NCBI RefSeq assembly: GCF_905147365.1
Contig: NC_056412.1
Coordinates: 14,934,001 to 14,998,000, forward strand
Direction: 5' to 3'
DNA from: Aricia agestis
Lineage: Eukaryota; Arthropoda; Insecta; Lepidoptera; Lycaenidae
Length of the DNA stretch: 64,000 nt
Numbering within the stretch: the first letter of the stretch is position 1; each line of letters starts with the position of its first letter. Both the position numbers and the translations under genes were made by a program. The notes under the pieces were generated by a model. That model saw only the letters and a list, made by a program, of their open reading frames with translations. It was not told where the DNA came from and did no database searches. Below, in pieces: positions 48,001 to 57,344 of the stretch.

Positions 48001-51000
48001 CAATTCGACCTCTTATTTGTTCACTGATACTTTAGCAATGCAATACTACAACTAAAATTAACAAGAATTCTGCCGTGTTTACAGGACTTATAGGGTTCAA
48101 ACCCTAGAATGGCTTCTAAAAATTATTGACTTCACTGGCCACAGGTTATTACATCATTCTATTCGAGCCAGGCTCTTCTTAAATCTAAGACCTAAGTAAG
48201 CAAATTTCGAATCAAATCGAAGTCCTTCAATAACAATATAAGAAGTTTACTTACATTACTTATGAAAGCGACCCCATAATCCAAAAGCGACTGAAACACT
48301 TTCCTAGCTCCATCCACCGAGTTGAGGAAGCTATCTACATCCACGTTGCAAACTTTGTTCGAGACGCTGGCTCCTTGCCAAACTATAGGTTTTAAGCTTC
48401 TACCTTCAATCCAAGTTTTGTAGTGAAATTCTGCCAAAAAATTCGCACTGTATAAAGATTCGTGTCCGTCGCTCCCTAAAATTAAGTTGAAAAGTTTCAA
48501 TATTATATTATCATCGTGAGTTTGTAATATATTTACAACATTATAATATTAATATTTTGAAATGTAGTCGCAAAATGCTATGACATGGGGCACCTCGACG
48601 TTCGTATTTGATCACCCATGATTGACGTCGATTGCTGTAATGAACCACCATGATATAAGCTTCGCAATCATGGTGGTAATCATTATAGCAATCGACGCCA
48701 ATCATGAATGATCAAAGACGAACGTCGAGATACCCCTTTAAGGATAACGTCTTCTATATATCAATGGGTTGCCGTCTAGCCTAGAACTTAAGATTATGTT
48801 TGTACAACCATGCAATGACTGTAACCTGTCTTTTTTTTATTTATTTTTTATGAAATAAGGGGGCAAACGAGCAAACGGGTCACCTGATGGAAAGCAACTT
48901 CCGTCGCCCATGGACACTCGCAGCATCAGAAGAGCTGCAAGTGCGTTGCCGGCCTTTTAAGAGGGAATAGGGTAATAAGGGAGGGTAGGGAAGGGAAGGG
49001 AAGGGAATAGTTGAGGGTAGGAAAGGGAATAGGGTAGGGGTTAGGGGATTGGGCCTCCGGTAAACTCACTCACTCGGCGAAACACAGCGCAAGCGCTGTT
49101 TCACGCCGGTTTTCTGTGAGAACGTGGTATTTATCCGGTCGAGCCGGCCCATTCGTGCCGAAGCATGGCTCTCCCACGTATAAATGTTTGTATACTAAAT
49201 ATAAATATAAATGGCTATCCATCATGGCAAAACATGGAGCAGCCGTATTTTATTTTGCTGTTGACTTTTTTCTTTTTTTTTTGGTACAACAAAATTGGGA
49301 AAGTTAACATTTTAAGCAGAAGCACTCACATGTCACTCTTATTTTCTCTTGGTCGTAATCCAAGTTGTTAATGAATGCTTCTGGAATTTCCAATAAATGA
49401 TGGATTCTTTGATATGTGTCGGAACGGTAGCAATTCGTACATCTGAAAACGAACACAAATTGAACACACACACAAACACAGAGAAAAAACATACAAATCC
49501 GTGAAGTTTTCCTCTAACTAATTTTACTACCTATTTGACCGAGCTTTGCTCGGTATTCGATAAAACACGAATAAAATGACATTTTCTAAAAACGATTCCT
49601 AGCCAGATCGATTTATCGCCCCCGAAACCCCCCATATACTAAATTTCATGAAAATCGTTGTAGCCGATTCCGAGATTCCAATATACAAGAATCGCTCGTT
49701 TAAAGATATAAGATTTAATCTTAAAAATGTGTGCGTCTGTTAGTTTGTCAGTTGCTTCTTAACGCTTAAGGGTGTACACTGTACGGATAAAAATAAAAAG
49801 CATGGAAACTTATATCCCAGGAAAGCGTAATACTATGGTTTTTTCTCGGCAATTTTTTTTCGCGATAATAACGCATCTTGTCTAACTGAAATTGCAAGGA
49901 TTACGTAATTTATTGTAAAAGCAAATGTTCAATTATTGTGTTTGTGTGTCTAAAAAGTACATAAAACTTTTCTTTTTAAAATTAAAACTGGATTTTTCGA
50001 AATAATTTAAATCAGCTATTACATAAAATCAGCTTCGCTACTGCAATTTCCAATCTCTTGTCCAAACAAATTTTAATTTAAAACCATCTCCAACATCAAC
50101 ACCGTTTATTATGTCATTCCTTCATAATGGCACCCGCTCGCGCGGTTTACGAAATGTCCATACATTGTTGCCGAGAGCATCATTAAGTGTTGTTAAATCC
50201 ATGTCATTAGTGTCATCATTAATTTAATAATAATTGAACTATCGCTATGCATTAAATAACATTAAATTAATATCATTAATAAAAGATATTATTCATTGTA
50301 AATGTAATAATTCAAATGCTTTCATTATCTGACAATTGAAAATGTCTGAAATTATGATAAAACTAGCTGACCCGGCAAACGTTGTTTTGCCATATAAATA
50401 ATTTTTAATAATGTGAACAACCCTTATTGCTTAGGGGTATGAAAAATAGATGTTAGCCGATTCTCAGACCTACTCAATATGCTCACAAAAAATTTAATGA
50501 GAATCGGTCAAGCCGTTTCGGAGGAGTACGGGAACGAACATTGTGACACGAAAATTTTATATATAAGATTAACCAGTTTATACTCTGACAGAAGCACATT
50601 AGACTCATGGCCGGTTTACATTACTTCAATCCAGCAATCCATTTCTGATACCGGAATGCACTGGAATGCAATTTAGTTATTCCAGTGCATCCCAGTAGCC
50701 CGTTTACATTATCCCAGTAGCAGTCCAGCGATGGATCACTGTATTGGATTAATCTAAACCCGTTATAAAGCCCGGTTTCTAAGGTTTTTTGGCAGAAGTT
50801 TATTTAATCAACAGTGTCGTGGATTGATCAATTTCTGCGTTATCCCATAGCACTAGACAATAGATATACTCCTGCCACCCAAAACGTACCTAAGTATGCC
50901 AGAAAGCGAGTACCAAAATGATTTAAAGTAATTTCTCTTCGAATGACACAGTCTTACTAGAAAAAAAATGAAAGAAAAACATTTTGCAACCATACTACAA

Positions 51001-51201
51001 GTTAATGCTGCAATTTTCTTGTGGAAAGCTCGGACGTCCATTAGTAAGAACGAAGGTAAAACTTGGGAAAAACGGACTCCGCCTCAGTAAAAACGTACCT
51101 ACAATGATCACGTAGCCAGCAATCTTCTAATTTTATTGACAGACCATCTTCCATCTGAACATTTACCGTCCCATTTTCCGCGTCCGCTCTCAGGATTCCT
51201 A
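32420..51201 (-). CDS. TMLHE: Trimethyllysine dioxygenase-like gene (seven coding exons, 5' incomplete)
   Basis: Joined exons 51099-51201, 49330-49442, 48255-48475, 46883-47058, 41492-41716, 34740-34873 and 32420-32556 give about 369 codons in one frame; all junctions are AG/GT and phases match. The enzyme is an iron(II)/2-oxoglutarate dioxygenase that hydroxylates N6-trimethyllysine, the first step of carnitine synthesis, in mitochondria. Visible: the N-terminal zinc-binding type domain (CWLRDHCRCTNCYRSDTYQR), VTWSDGH, the iron-binding HND (HNDNTYFTEAAG), LQIFHCMEHENGAGGETVLL, and the distal histidine in VFDNFRVLHGRAGFTGHR. The family relatives are TMLHE and gamma-butyrobetaine dioxygenase; the HNDNTYF and GGETVLLDGFH contexts favour TMLHE. 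The family is about 420 residues long, so about 50 N-terminal residues, including the targeting peptide, lie in an exon I did not find upstream. Introns of 0.85-6.6 kb are packed with transposons; the coding exons look undamaged. Confidence 0.93.
32557..34103. other. Intron sequence, nothing recognised
   Basis: Lies in the last TMLHE-like intron; no element ends identified. Confidence 0.4.
34104..34670. mobile_element. 567-bp near-perfect hairpin element in a TMLHE-like intron
   Basis: Arms of about 265 bp (34104 to about 34376 and about 34406 to 34670) match in inverse orientation with few differences. The outer ends are GTACGGGAGCCCTAG / CTAGGGCTCCCGTAC; inner GGGTTC/GAACCC closes a loop of about 29 nt. 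It resembles foldback-type MITEs. The intron transcript would form a long double-stranded RNA. Confidence 0.9.
34740..34873 (-). CDS. TMLHE: TMLHE-like coding exon f
   Basis: 134 bp, acceptor AATTTCAG, donor GTAAAC. Encodes FNVYDRSPMAFASG through WCFKLMPG. A 567-bp hairpin begins about 70 bases into the following intron. Confidence 0.92.
35056..35225. mobile_element. PIF/Harbinger-type MITE, copy 2
   Basis: 164-bp element (35059-35222) with ends GGGTTGATTCAGACCGCAAC / GTTGCGGTCTGAATTGACCC between TAA duplications. Same family as 26758. Confidence 0.87.
35226..36688. other. Intron sequence, no gene
   Basis: Contains a (CTGT)n microsatellite near 36020. No exon seen. Confidence 0.4.
36689..36967. 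mobile_element. MITE with about 87-bp perfect inverted repeats
   Basis: AAATTTCTCCTTAAAATG at left mirrors the right end. The arms run through ATTATACAATTTGCATGATA to CGCGACAAGC. AT-rich centre, no coding. Confidence 0.88.
37074..37111. repeat. Perfect 16-bp snap-back hairpin
   Basis: 37074-37089 versus 37096-37111, 6-nt loop; part of the arm is repeated again directly after (GCCGATGCTAT). Confidence 0.88.
37957..38143 (+). mobile_element. Helitron-like short repeat (Lep1-type)
   Basis: CTAATATTATAAATGCGAAA, GATGAAATTTGGTGTAGAG, GACATAGGATACTTTTCATC and TTGCGGGCGTCATCTG. The nearest single-copy relative of array 3. Confidence 0.7.
38376..38806. mobile_element. Mariner-like MITE
   Basis: Inverted ends AGGGTTCCGTACC (38376-38388) and GGTACGGAACCCT (38758-38770), followed by the familiar outer segment CGCGAGTCCGACTCGTACTT. 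No transposase. Confidence 0.65.
39110..40000 (-). pseudogene. Non-LTR retrotransposon fragment (endonuclease-RT linker and RT)
   Basis: The minus strand reads ISEALAPWLSDEIVTLMGKR, a linker, and then KRANIIPLPKTPNPSFVSEF followed by RPISILPYLSKVLEHIV and SSNSLFSPFQSGF. It has stops, and a 33-bp snap-back (39824-39894) splits the linker. Similarity ends near 39180. It lies between ACCGACTTCCAA (38938) and TTGGAAGTCGGT (about 40119), which may be the ends of a host element it inserted into. Different family from the LINE at 16.6 kb. Confidence 0.88.
39824..39894. repeat. Perfect 33-bp snap-back in LINE fragment
   Basis: 39824-39856 and 39862-39894 are exact reverse complements with a 5-nt loop (ACCAA). 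The right arm is genuine coding sequence (minus strand), and the left arm is its inverted copy. Confidence 0.93.
40700..40981 (-). mobile_element. SINE family 1, full-length copy
   Basis: Poly(T) at left, GGGTCACCTGATGG, TTTTAAGAGGGAATAGGGGA, GATTGGGCCTCCGGTAAAC, and the head CATGGCTCTCCCA at right. Lies in the largest TMLHE-like intron. Confidence 0.88.
41231..41359. mobile_element. 129-bp MITE
   Basis: Ends GGGTGGGTTGCAC / GTGCAACCCACCC, inner TATAGTTAA motifs inverted. The target duplication is unclear. Confidence 0.75.
41492..41716 (-). CDS. TMLHE: TMLHE-like coding exon e
   Basis: 225 bp, acceptor ATTACAG, donor GTACAC. Encodes LQIFHCMEHENGAGGETVLL through DKFNDIKQIR, part of the double-stranded beta-helix core. 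Confidence 0.93.
41717..43039. other. Intron sequence, no gene
   Basis: Contains a G-rich strand (42270-42310), a GC hairpin GGAGCCCCGC / GCGGGGCTCC near 42617, and CCTAACCTAACCCAACC at about 42720; probably repeat-derived. Confidence 0.45.
43040..43178. mobile_element. MITE related to 29940
   Basis: Ends GGGCCTGTTTCATCACTT / GTGGTGAAACAGGCCC, with inner inverted GAATAGGCTATTC. Flanks TAG and TTA do not match exactly. Confidence 0.75.
43179..44802. other. Intron sequence with a 19-bp hairpin
   Basis: 44294-44312 and 44320-44338 are inverted with one mismatch and a 7-nt loop. No exon or element otherwise recognised. Confidence 0.5.
44803..44925 (+). mobile_element. Helitron-like short repeat fragment
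   Basis: CTAATATTATACTAAATGCG, AACCACCGAACCGATTTTGA, GGTTCCCTACGATAAACGAA. Confidence 0.6.
45087..45425 (-). mobile_element. Helitron-like non-autonomous element
   Basis: The reverse complement ends GCGAAGCCGCGCGGAACGT then CTAG (45087-45090), a GC hairpin plus CTRR terminus. The far side has a (GTTT)n tract and AGCGGAAGTG. Confidence 0.7.
45433..45842 (-). mobile_element. SINE family 1 with an inserted 81-bp TTAA-flanked segment
   Basis: Full SINE (A/T-rich tail at left, head CATGGCTCTCCCAC at right). At the conserved GGCCTTTTAAGAGGG the sequence is opened at TTAA by a foreign block (see 45545-45633). Confidence 0.88.
45545..45633. mobile_element. 81-bp insertion between TTAA duplications
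   Basis: 45549-45629 is absent from every other SINE copy and is flanked by TTAA on both sides (45545-45548 and 45630-45633). It starts CCCATCGATCG and ends GGGCTTCATGAA. TTAA duplication suggests piggyBac-type transposition, but the ends are not clear inverted repeats. Confidence 0.65.
46496..46738. mobile_element. MITE with GTCCACATTTGTATCATTTG ends
   Basis: The left end to about 46530 mirrors the right end (CGCGCAAATGATACAAATGT, GGACGTCAC). Inner inverted GATACGCG motifs. Ends about 140 bp before TMLHE-like exon d. Confidence 0.8.
46883..47058 (-). CDS. TMLHE: TMLHE-like coding exon d (iron-binding HxD)
   Basis: 176 bp, acceptor TTTTAG, donor GTAAGT. Encodes HTLFGGMWKVST and HNDNTYFTEAAG, supplying the His and Asp iron ligands. 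Other frames across this exon are shadows. Confidence 0.93.
48255..48475 (-). CDS. TMLHE: TMLHE-like coding exon c
   Basis: 221 bp, acceptor TTAATTTTAG, donor GTAAGT. Encodes SDGHESLYSANFLAEFHYKT through LLDYGVAFISN, the start of the dioxygenase fold. Confidence 0.92.
48587..48736. mobile_element. 150-bp hairpin MITE
   Basis: Arms of about 65-70 bp: CTCGACGTTCGT, TTTGATCA, GTCGATTGCT, ACCACCATGAT in inverse order on the right. No coding. Confidence 0.85.
48832..49176 (-). mobile_element. SINE family 1, full-length copy
   Basis: Poly(T), then GGGGGCAAACGAGCAAACGG, an expanded GGGAAGGGAAGGG tract, the GTTTCACGCCGGTTTTCTGT block and head GGCTCTCCCAC. Confidence 0.9.
49330..49442 (-). CDS. TMLHE: TMLHE-like coding exon b
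   Basis: 113 bp, acceptor GTTTTCAG, donor GTGAGTG. Encodes the CTNCYRSDTYQR half of the zinc-binding domain and runs to IRVT; the split Trp codon is completed by exon c. Confidence 0.92.
49530..49712. repeat. Dispersed repeat, inverted relative of 4866-4985
   Basis: GCTTTGCTCGGTATTCGATA, AGCCAGATCGATTTATCGCC, AATTTCATGAAAATCGTTGT and GATTCCGAGATTCCAATATA. Confidence 0.65.
50367..50572 (-). mobile_element. Helitron-like non-autonomous element
   Basis: Reading the minus strand, it ends in hairpin GGCAAAACAACGTTTGCC, then GGGTCAG and CTAG, T. The rest has GAGAATCGGTCAAGCCGTTT and ACGAACATTGTGACACG. Confidence 0.65.
51099..51201 (-). CDS. TMLHE: TMLHE-like coding exon a (first one found)
   Basis: 103 bp between acceptor TTTCAG and donor GTACGT. 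It needs one base from an upstream exon. Encodes GILRADAENGTVNV through the zinc-domain start CWLRDHC. Confidence 0.9.
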
Positions 51202-51505
51202 CTGAAAGGTAAATTGTTTTAGTGTTTCGCTTTTAAATTCAGCGTGTGATAAAATTTTATAGTGCAATTTAAAAAGCCATTCAGATTTCCAATTAAGAGA
51301 AAACAGAATGAGAAAATATGGCGGGATTCATATTATACAAATTAATGGAATTTAGATTAAAAACTGCTCGTATGGTCTTCATATTTTATATTAAGACCAT
51401 ACGATTAAGACCATACGAGCAAATTAATTAAACGCATTATGTCTTTGAAGCATATTCATATATTTTAATAAAACCCAGACCAAAAAACTGAAGCGTATAA
51501 TATTG

Positions 51506-51666
51506 TACTATCAGAGAAGTTGATTCCTAGGTAGATGGCGGACCTAAGTAATTTGGCCGTGTTACGTCAAACGCATCCGACCGATCACAGCTAACATTGA
51601 ATGGACATAAGCCGACCAAACTACGTAGGTCTGTCAACTGCCTAGGAATCAATGTCCCCGATGGTA
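51506..51666. mobile_element. TA-flanked MITE, copy 1
   Basis: 157 bp between TA dinucleotides; ends CTATCAGAGAAGTTGATTCC / GGAATCAATGTCCCCGATGG. Sister at 53125. The TA duplication suggests a Tc1/mariner-type origin. Confidence 0.75.
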
Positions 51667-51719
51667 CATTTTATAATTGGTATAATGCTCACACTCCGAT
51701 TTTAGTGACGGTGCCTGGT

Positions 51720-52341
51720 TTAACCCTCCGTGTACTAGGTGACTAATTTCACCATGCTGTACTAGGTGGGGTATGGTAATACCCCAACAATAAAAGCTAG
51801 TTAAATCCGAAAAATTGTTCCTCATGATTGTAAAATAATAAGTAATATAGACATAATATCATATATTTTGCAAATGTGCCCAGTATTCCTACCTATTAGT
51901 ATAGGGCATATCCGGTATCACTGATTTGATCTTCATTACCAGCCGATTCTTGTTCGGAATTCATTAGCTCAGCGATACAATCATCATCTTCTTCGGTCAG
52001 TGCTCGAAAAAAATTTTTTTTTCAATAACCAAGACATTTTTTATCTAAACCTATACTTACCAAAAAATTATATTTCATCAAATTAAACATCAAAATAAAC
52101 ATGTCAATAAACAAAAAACAAAAGAAGTTATACTTACCTTTTTCGCTACGTGCTGTACTAGGTGGGGTATGTGATATCCCAGTGCTCTTTAAGCACATGT
52201 CACAGAATTGGTCACAGACATAGGACTCATTATTTGGCAGGAATTAAAGCAGCAACAGAGAAAACCAACTCGCATGCTTTATTCGTTTAAAAATGGTATC
52301 AATTTTTATACCATACCCCACCACCACCCACGGAGGGTTAA
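51720..52341 (-). mobile_element. piggyBac deletion derivative
   Basis: 614-bp element (51724-52337) with ends CCCTCCGTG / CACGGAGGG between TTAA duplications (51720-51723 and 52338-52341), the piggyBac signature. A sub-terminal TGCTGTACTAGGTGGGGTAT is repeated at about 51759 and 52150. It keeps a transposase N-terminal remnant on the minus strand. Confidence 0.85.
51899..52006 (-). pseudogene. piggyBac transposase N-terminal remnant
   Basis: 36 codons read TEEDDDCIAELMNSEQESAG followed by NEDQISDTGY, the acidic N-terminus usual in piggyBac transposases. The DDD catalytic domain is missing, so the protein cannot act. A potential donor-like GGTAAGT lies upstream on the same strand. Confidence 0.65.
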
Positions 52342-52410
52342 TTGAAACCAGGCCAGCTACGCTAGGAGTGATTTTAAAGTGCCCTATTAGTACACAAGAG
52401 TACTCTGTCA
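52342..52410. repeat. Single unit of the array 2 satellite
   Basis: TTGAAACCAGGCCAGC, TAGGAGTGATTTTAAAGTGC and ACACAAGAGTACTCTGT match one unit of 12183-12719, 40 kb away. It directly abuts the TTAA of the piggyBac insertion. Confidence 0.75.
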
Positions 52411-53124
52411 TCTCTTATTCTTATAAATTATAATCCTACTGGATAATAAGAGTACCTATAGAAAGAGAGACGTATTCCTCTCTTCCTACTTTTCATAACT
52501 ATTAGAATAACAGATGACCGACACGACTGGCGAGAGGTCTGGCGCAGGATTTTTAGGTGCCAATCTGACACGTGGATTATTAGTTATTCTTGTTATAGAA
52601 TCAGGTGATCAGCCTTTATAGCCCCAAATAAACTTCCAAGCAAAAAAATTTACAACCAACTTTTACAGCAACAACGCTAAACCAGTGAAGGCGTAATGGC
52701 GAAATAAAAAACGTATTTTTCTTGAAACAAGATTTTTTACAATTCCTTTTGTTCGATACTAATTCATCGTCGAGAAAGTAACAGCTGCACTTGATGATAA
52801 TTTACGAGAGCTAATTCTCCTCCAAAGTATTTTTAAAGTCGTAAACTCATTAATCCAACAAGTAATCAAACTTGGACCTTTTTAAGGTGCCTCGTAAATC
52901 GTCTAATTAAAGTTCACTCAACTTGTATGTTGCGATAAATTCGAAGACGAAACGTGAGCGGAGACGGAATTGATACAGTGGCTTTACAATCCAAAGAAAC
53001 TTTATTCTACTATTTTAATGCCACGTTCATGCTGCTTTATTTATTCCTTGTTCGATCTAGACCGTTTTCTATCAAACTACGAATTGGTGTCCTAAAGAAA
53101 TGGCTTACCAACTTTCATTTGATG
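52411..53124. other. No gene recognised
   Basis: No exon, including no TMLHE-like first exon, could be identified. Confidence 0.4.
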
Positions 53125-53276
53125 TACTATCAGAGAAGTTAATTCATAGGCCGACCTACGTGATTTGGTAATTTTTGTCAAACCCAGCTGAAGAAGAAGA
53201 TTTTCACTGAATTGACATAATCTGACCAAATGACGTAGGCCCGTCAATTACCTACGAATCAATTTCTTCGATGGTA
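53125..53276. mobile_element. TA-flanked MITE, copy 2
   Basis: 148 bp (53127-53274) between TA dinucleotides; ends CTATCAGAGAAGTTAATTC / GAATCAATTTCTTCGATGG. Same family as 51506. Confidence 0.78.
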
Positions 53277-53914
53277 CATGAAAATACTTTTTTGTAGTTT
53301 ACGGACTAATTATATTATGATACGGACTAAATCGAATAAGAAACAAAGCTTGGCTTACGGTTTAAAAAATCTTTACAATATTTTTTAGTAAATAGTAAAT
53401 AGAGAAACAAGGGCAGCTGTAATAAGCTTTTGGCCATTTTTTTGCCCAACGGTGGGCTAGTATAACTTTTGAAGATACTCAAAATTAATTTACATATTAT
53501 TATTATAGGCAACTTTTATTTTAGTAGACTTTGTCTTGCTAAAGAAGACCGGAGAAAATTCAACCTGCTGACGGCCCAACTTCGATATAAAGCACTAGAT
53601 GATGATGTCTTTCTACCTTTTTTTTTATGAAATAAGGAGGCATACCTACTAGACAGTTTTATTCCCGATTTATTTAACCCAAAATTGTAGTCCTTAGTAC
53701 TATTTTCTATTACAATTGTATTTATAATCATAGATATAAAAATATATAATCTAAACGGTTGCTTATTTTATGTGTCCGCGGTATAATTGGGGTCCTGGTG
53801 ATCTGTAACACAGGCTACTGCCTAATTCAGACACCAGCTCCTCACTTTCTAATGTAATGCAGCATAATAATTTGTAAATTAGCCGTTAAGTTAGATTGTT
53901 GAGAGAAAATAAAG

Positions 53915-53943
<29 letters not shown>

Positions 53944-53948
<5 letters not shown>

Positions 53949-54249
53949 CGAGCAAACGGTCACCTGATGGAAAGCAACTACCGTCGCCCATGGACACTCG
54001 CAGCATCAGAAGAGCTGCAGGTGCGTTGCCGGCCTTTTAAGAGGGAATAGGATAATAGGGGAGGGTAGGGACGGGAAGGGAAGGAAATAGGGGAGGGTAA
54101 GGAAGGGAATAGGGTAGGGGATTGGGCCTCCGGTAAACTCACTCACTCGGCGAAACACAACGCAAGCGCTGTTTCACGCCGGTTTTCTGTGAAAACATGG
54201 TATTTCTCCGGTCGAGCCAGCCCATTCGTGCCGAAGCATGGCTCTCCCA
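53944..54249 (-). mobile_element. SINE family 1 copy beside an (ATT)n tract
   Basis: The tail side is fused to (TTA)n at 53917-53946, then CGAGCAAACGGTCACCTGA through the head GGCTCTCCCAC. A separate 3' tail fragment (TTTTATGAAATAAGGAGGCA) sits at about 53620-53645. Confidence 0.87.
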
Positions 54250-56076
54250 CATATAAAACGTACCTACCTTTTTACCATCGTCACTTACAGATCGTATAAC
54301 ACGGTTGCAATAACTCAATATTAATTGATATTAAGGGCCATAATAGGTTCTAATAGGGCCATAAATCCGGCGACGGATGTCGGCCATTAGCGACACGTTG
54401 TGGCCGAATATTTATCGCCATCATTATTGTTACTGAATATGCATTATTGTAAGTGACCGCGCTATTTCATTAACTATTGCTGAATATGTTACTGTAATTG
54501 ACTGCTGCGCTGCTGTTCTGCTGAATTTGGACTGGCAAAGTCATAGAGATTATATCTTTTATATGTAGAGCCAAACTGTCTTTTTCTTTAATTCTTTTCT
54601 TCGTACCCTCACTCTCAAAGGCCTACCTTAAGAAAAGTGCTTCTTCAATTACCAAATTTAAAAAATAAGAGCAGAACTAAATTAGCTAATAACAGACAAT
54701 GTAAAACCTGAGGAAATTAACCCACTTTTTAGGGTTCCAAAGCCAAATCGCAAGAAAATGAACCCTTATAGACTCGTCAGGTCTGTGCATCTGTCAATCC
54801 GTATGTATATTCTCCGAAGATATACGACCTACACTATTCACACTTGTCCCATTTTTATATAAAAAAAGGAACAATTACTTCTTTAATTGGCTTTTAGTAT
54901 CTTCACTGGTTTTGTGGAGCAAATTTCTACGTTATTTCTCCCATCGATTTTCTGTGGGTCTCTCTTCGTTCAAACTAGCCCCCGTGTAAATAGGGCATTA
55001 CTGAATATCAATTTGTGTAAATGACTCCACTATTTCAGCCCCTGTTAATATACCTGTGAGTTATGTATCCAATATTCAATATGCTGACGGTGCAAGCGTA
55101 AATCAAGTTTTGGAGGAAATTTGAGAGATTGATGCTATATTCTTATTTCTCTCATAAATAATACAATCATCAATATAACTGTTTTGTCAATATCAACATA
55201 AATAATGGCCAAAGCAAATAGCAACCAAAAGCTCTATAAATGTAAAATTAAATTTAATTTTAATTGGTTACTCTAGCATCAGCTGTAATAGTTTAGCATC
55301 TGTATAAAAAGAGTCATATTTTTTTAATCACTGTACTATACTGTAGGCATTACAGGAATTATTAGCTATGTAAAAATCTTACCGTTCATTTTTAGCAGCT
55401 GATATCACTATTACACTGCACTACAAAAGTTTTAATACTAAAACTTATGAGCACACATTACTGTCCGGGTTTGACGAGCGTCTGCCTTATCGCATATTGC
55501 AGGTCAAAGATCAACTAAATTATTAGTGATATTATTTAATAATGATAGGATATGTAGTAGTGGATATCGGTAAGCAATCGGAGACGTGCAAGAACACGAT
55601 AACTAAAATTTTAGAACATACGGACATTTACTCATTTTTTCTTTATAGTTTTATTAAATCTTGTTACTTATTTATTTCATCACCTGGCTACTATTATATC
55701 TGGCTACACATAAAATGCAAAGTTTTCTAATTTCAAATCATTTTTCCGGCCGGAAAGCCTCTATTTATGCAAAAAAACGGCAATTTTTTTTACTGTTACT
55801 TATCGTGGTCATCCAGTCACATCTTACGTCATCTCTAAATTGTAATTATCTAATTACTACATGCTTTCGTTGCTGTGTTGTATGTCAGTAAAAATTTATA
55901 GATTTTTTATTTGCATTGAATACGATGCTGAACCATTTTTTCATCTATAAAGTGTGGCCAAAAGACCACCTTGTACCGCACGGAATAGCAGGAAAGGGTA
56001 GCGATAATATTATAGACCTACTGCAAACATAGTCTGAAAACAATACGTATGTACAAAAATCAAATTTATTATAAAA
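54250..56076. other. No gene recognised
   Basis: AT-rich. The frames at 55542 and 55661 lack family or splice support. Confidence 0.4.
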
Positions 56077-56165
56077 ATCGGCCAAGTGTGAGTTGGACCC
56101 GTGCACGAAGGATTCCGTACCACTCTAGAGCAAAAGTAATAAAAATGTGAGTGTTTTGTATGGGG
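56077..56165. repeat. Mariner-like MITE end fragment
   Basis: ATCGGCCAAGTGTGAGTTGG, CGTGCACGAAGGATTCCGTA: the outer end of the 38376-38806 family. Confidence 0.6.
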
Positions 56166-56207
56166 GCTCTGTATTAATTATTAATTTTATTAAAGTTTTA
56201 TTATGAA

Positions 56208-57344
56208 CTAGCTTTTGCCCGCGGCTTCGCTCGCGTGAAATTCGAAAATTGTGTACAATACGAATATTCTTGCAAATCTCCTTTAGAAATATTATGTTTT
56301 TCCAAGACCAAAAGTAGCCTATGTTACTCTCTATCCTTTCAACTAAGTCGATGCCAAAAATCGAAATGGGTTATGGGGGGGCACAGCCCCAAGTACCGGC
56401 CGGGGGCAAAACCTCCCGCATGTTAATCAAACGACACGCAAAATCTGCATGTTTAGTTTTGGTTACATTAATTTCACTTTAAATAAATAACTTACTTTGA
56501 TTCTAAAGAAGGAGGAGTAAAACTCAACACTAACGACGCAACACCATTTTGCTTAGCAACATTACGGGGAGGGGGGGGTTTGGGGGGGCGCAGTCCCCCC
56601 AAGTACCGGCCGGAGGCAAAGCCTCCTGCATGTTAATCAAACGACACGCAAAATCTGCATGTTTAGTTTTGGTTAGATTAATTTCACTTGTAATAAATAA
56701 CTTACTTTGATTCCCCCCCAAGTAAGGGCAGGGGCAAAGCCTCCCGCATATTAATCAAACGACACACAAAATCTGCATGTTTAGTTTTGGTTAGATTAAT
56801 TTCACTTTTAATAAATAACTTACTTTGATTCTAAAGAAGGAGGAGTAAAACTCAACACTAACGACGCAACACCATTTTGCTTAGCAACATTACCAGGAGG
56901 GAGGGGGGGGGGTTGGGGGGGCGCAGCCCCCTCAAGTACCGGCCGGGGGCAAAGCCTTCCGCATATTAATCAAACGACACGCAAAATCTGCATGTTTAGT
57001 TTTGGTTAGATTAATTTCACTTTTAATAAATAACTTACTTTGATTCTAAAGAAGGAGGAGTAAAACTCAACACTAACGACGCAACACCATTTTGCTTAGC
57101 AACATTACCAGGAGAGGGGGGGGGGGGTTGGGGGGGCGCAGCCCCCTCAAGTATCGGCCGGGGGCAAAGCCTCTCGCATATTAATCAAACGACACGCAAA
57201 ATTTGCATGTTTAGTTTTGGTTAGATTAATTTCACTTTGAATAAATAACTTACTTTGATTCTAAAGAGGGAGTAAAACTCAACACTAACGACGCAACACC
57301 ATTTTGCTTAGCAACATTACCAGGAGCGGGGGGTTTGGGGGGGC
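56208..57344 (-). mobile_element. Helitron-like end with tandem array 4' (about 212-bp unit x5)
   Basis: The minus-strand terminus GCGAAGCCGCGGGCAAAAG then CTAG (56208-56211). Units have the anchor AAATCTGCATGTTTAG at about 56441, 56651, 56769, 56984 and 57199 (spacing 210, 118, 215, 215), each with a G-run/C-run hairpin, GCAACATTACCAGGAG and AACTCAACACTAACGACGC. Reverse-complemented, they match array 4 at 14040-15440 in order and motifs. Confidence 0.8.
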
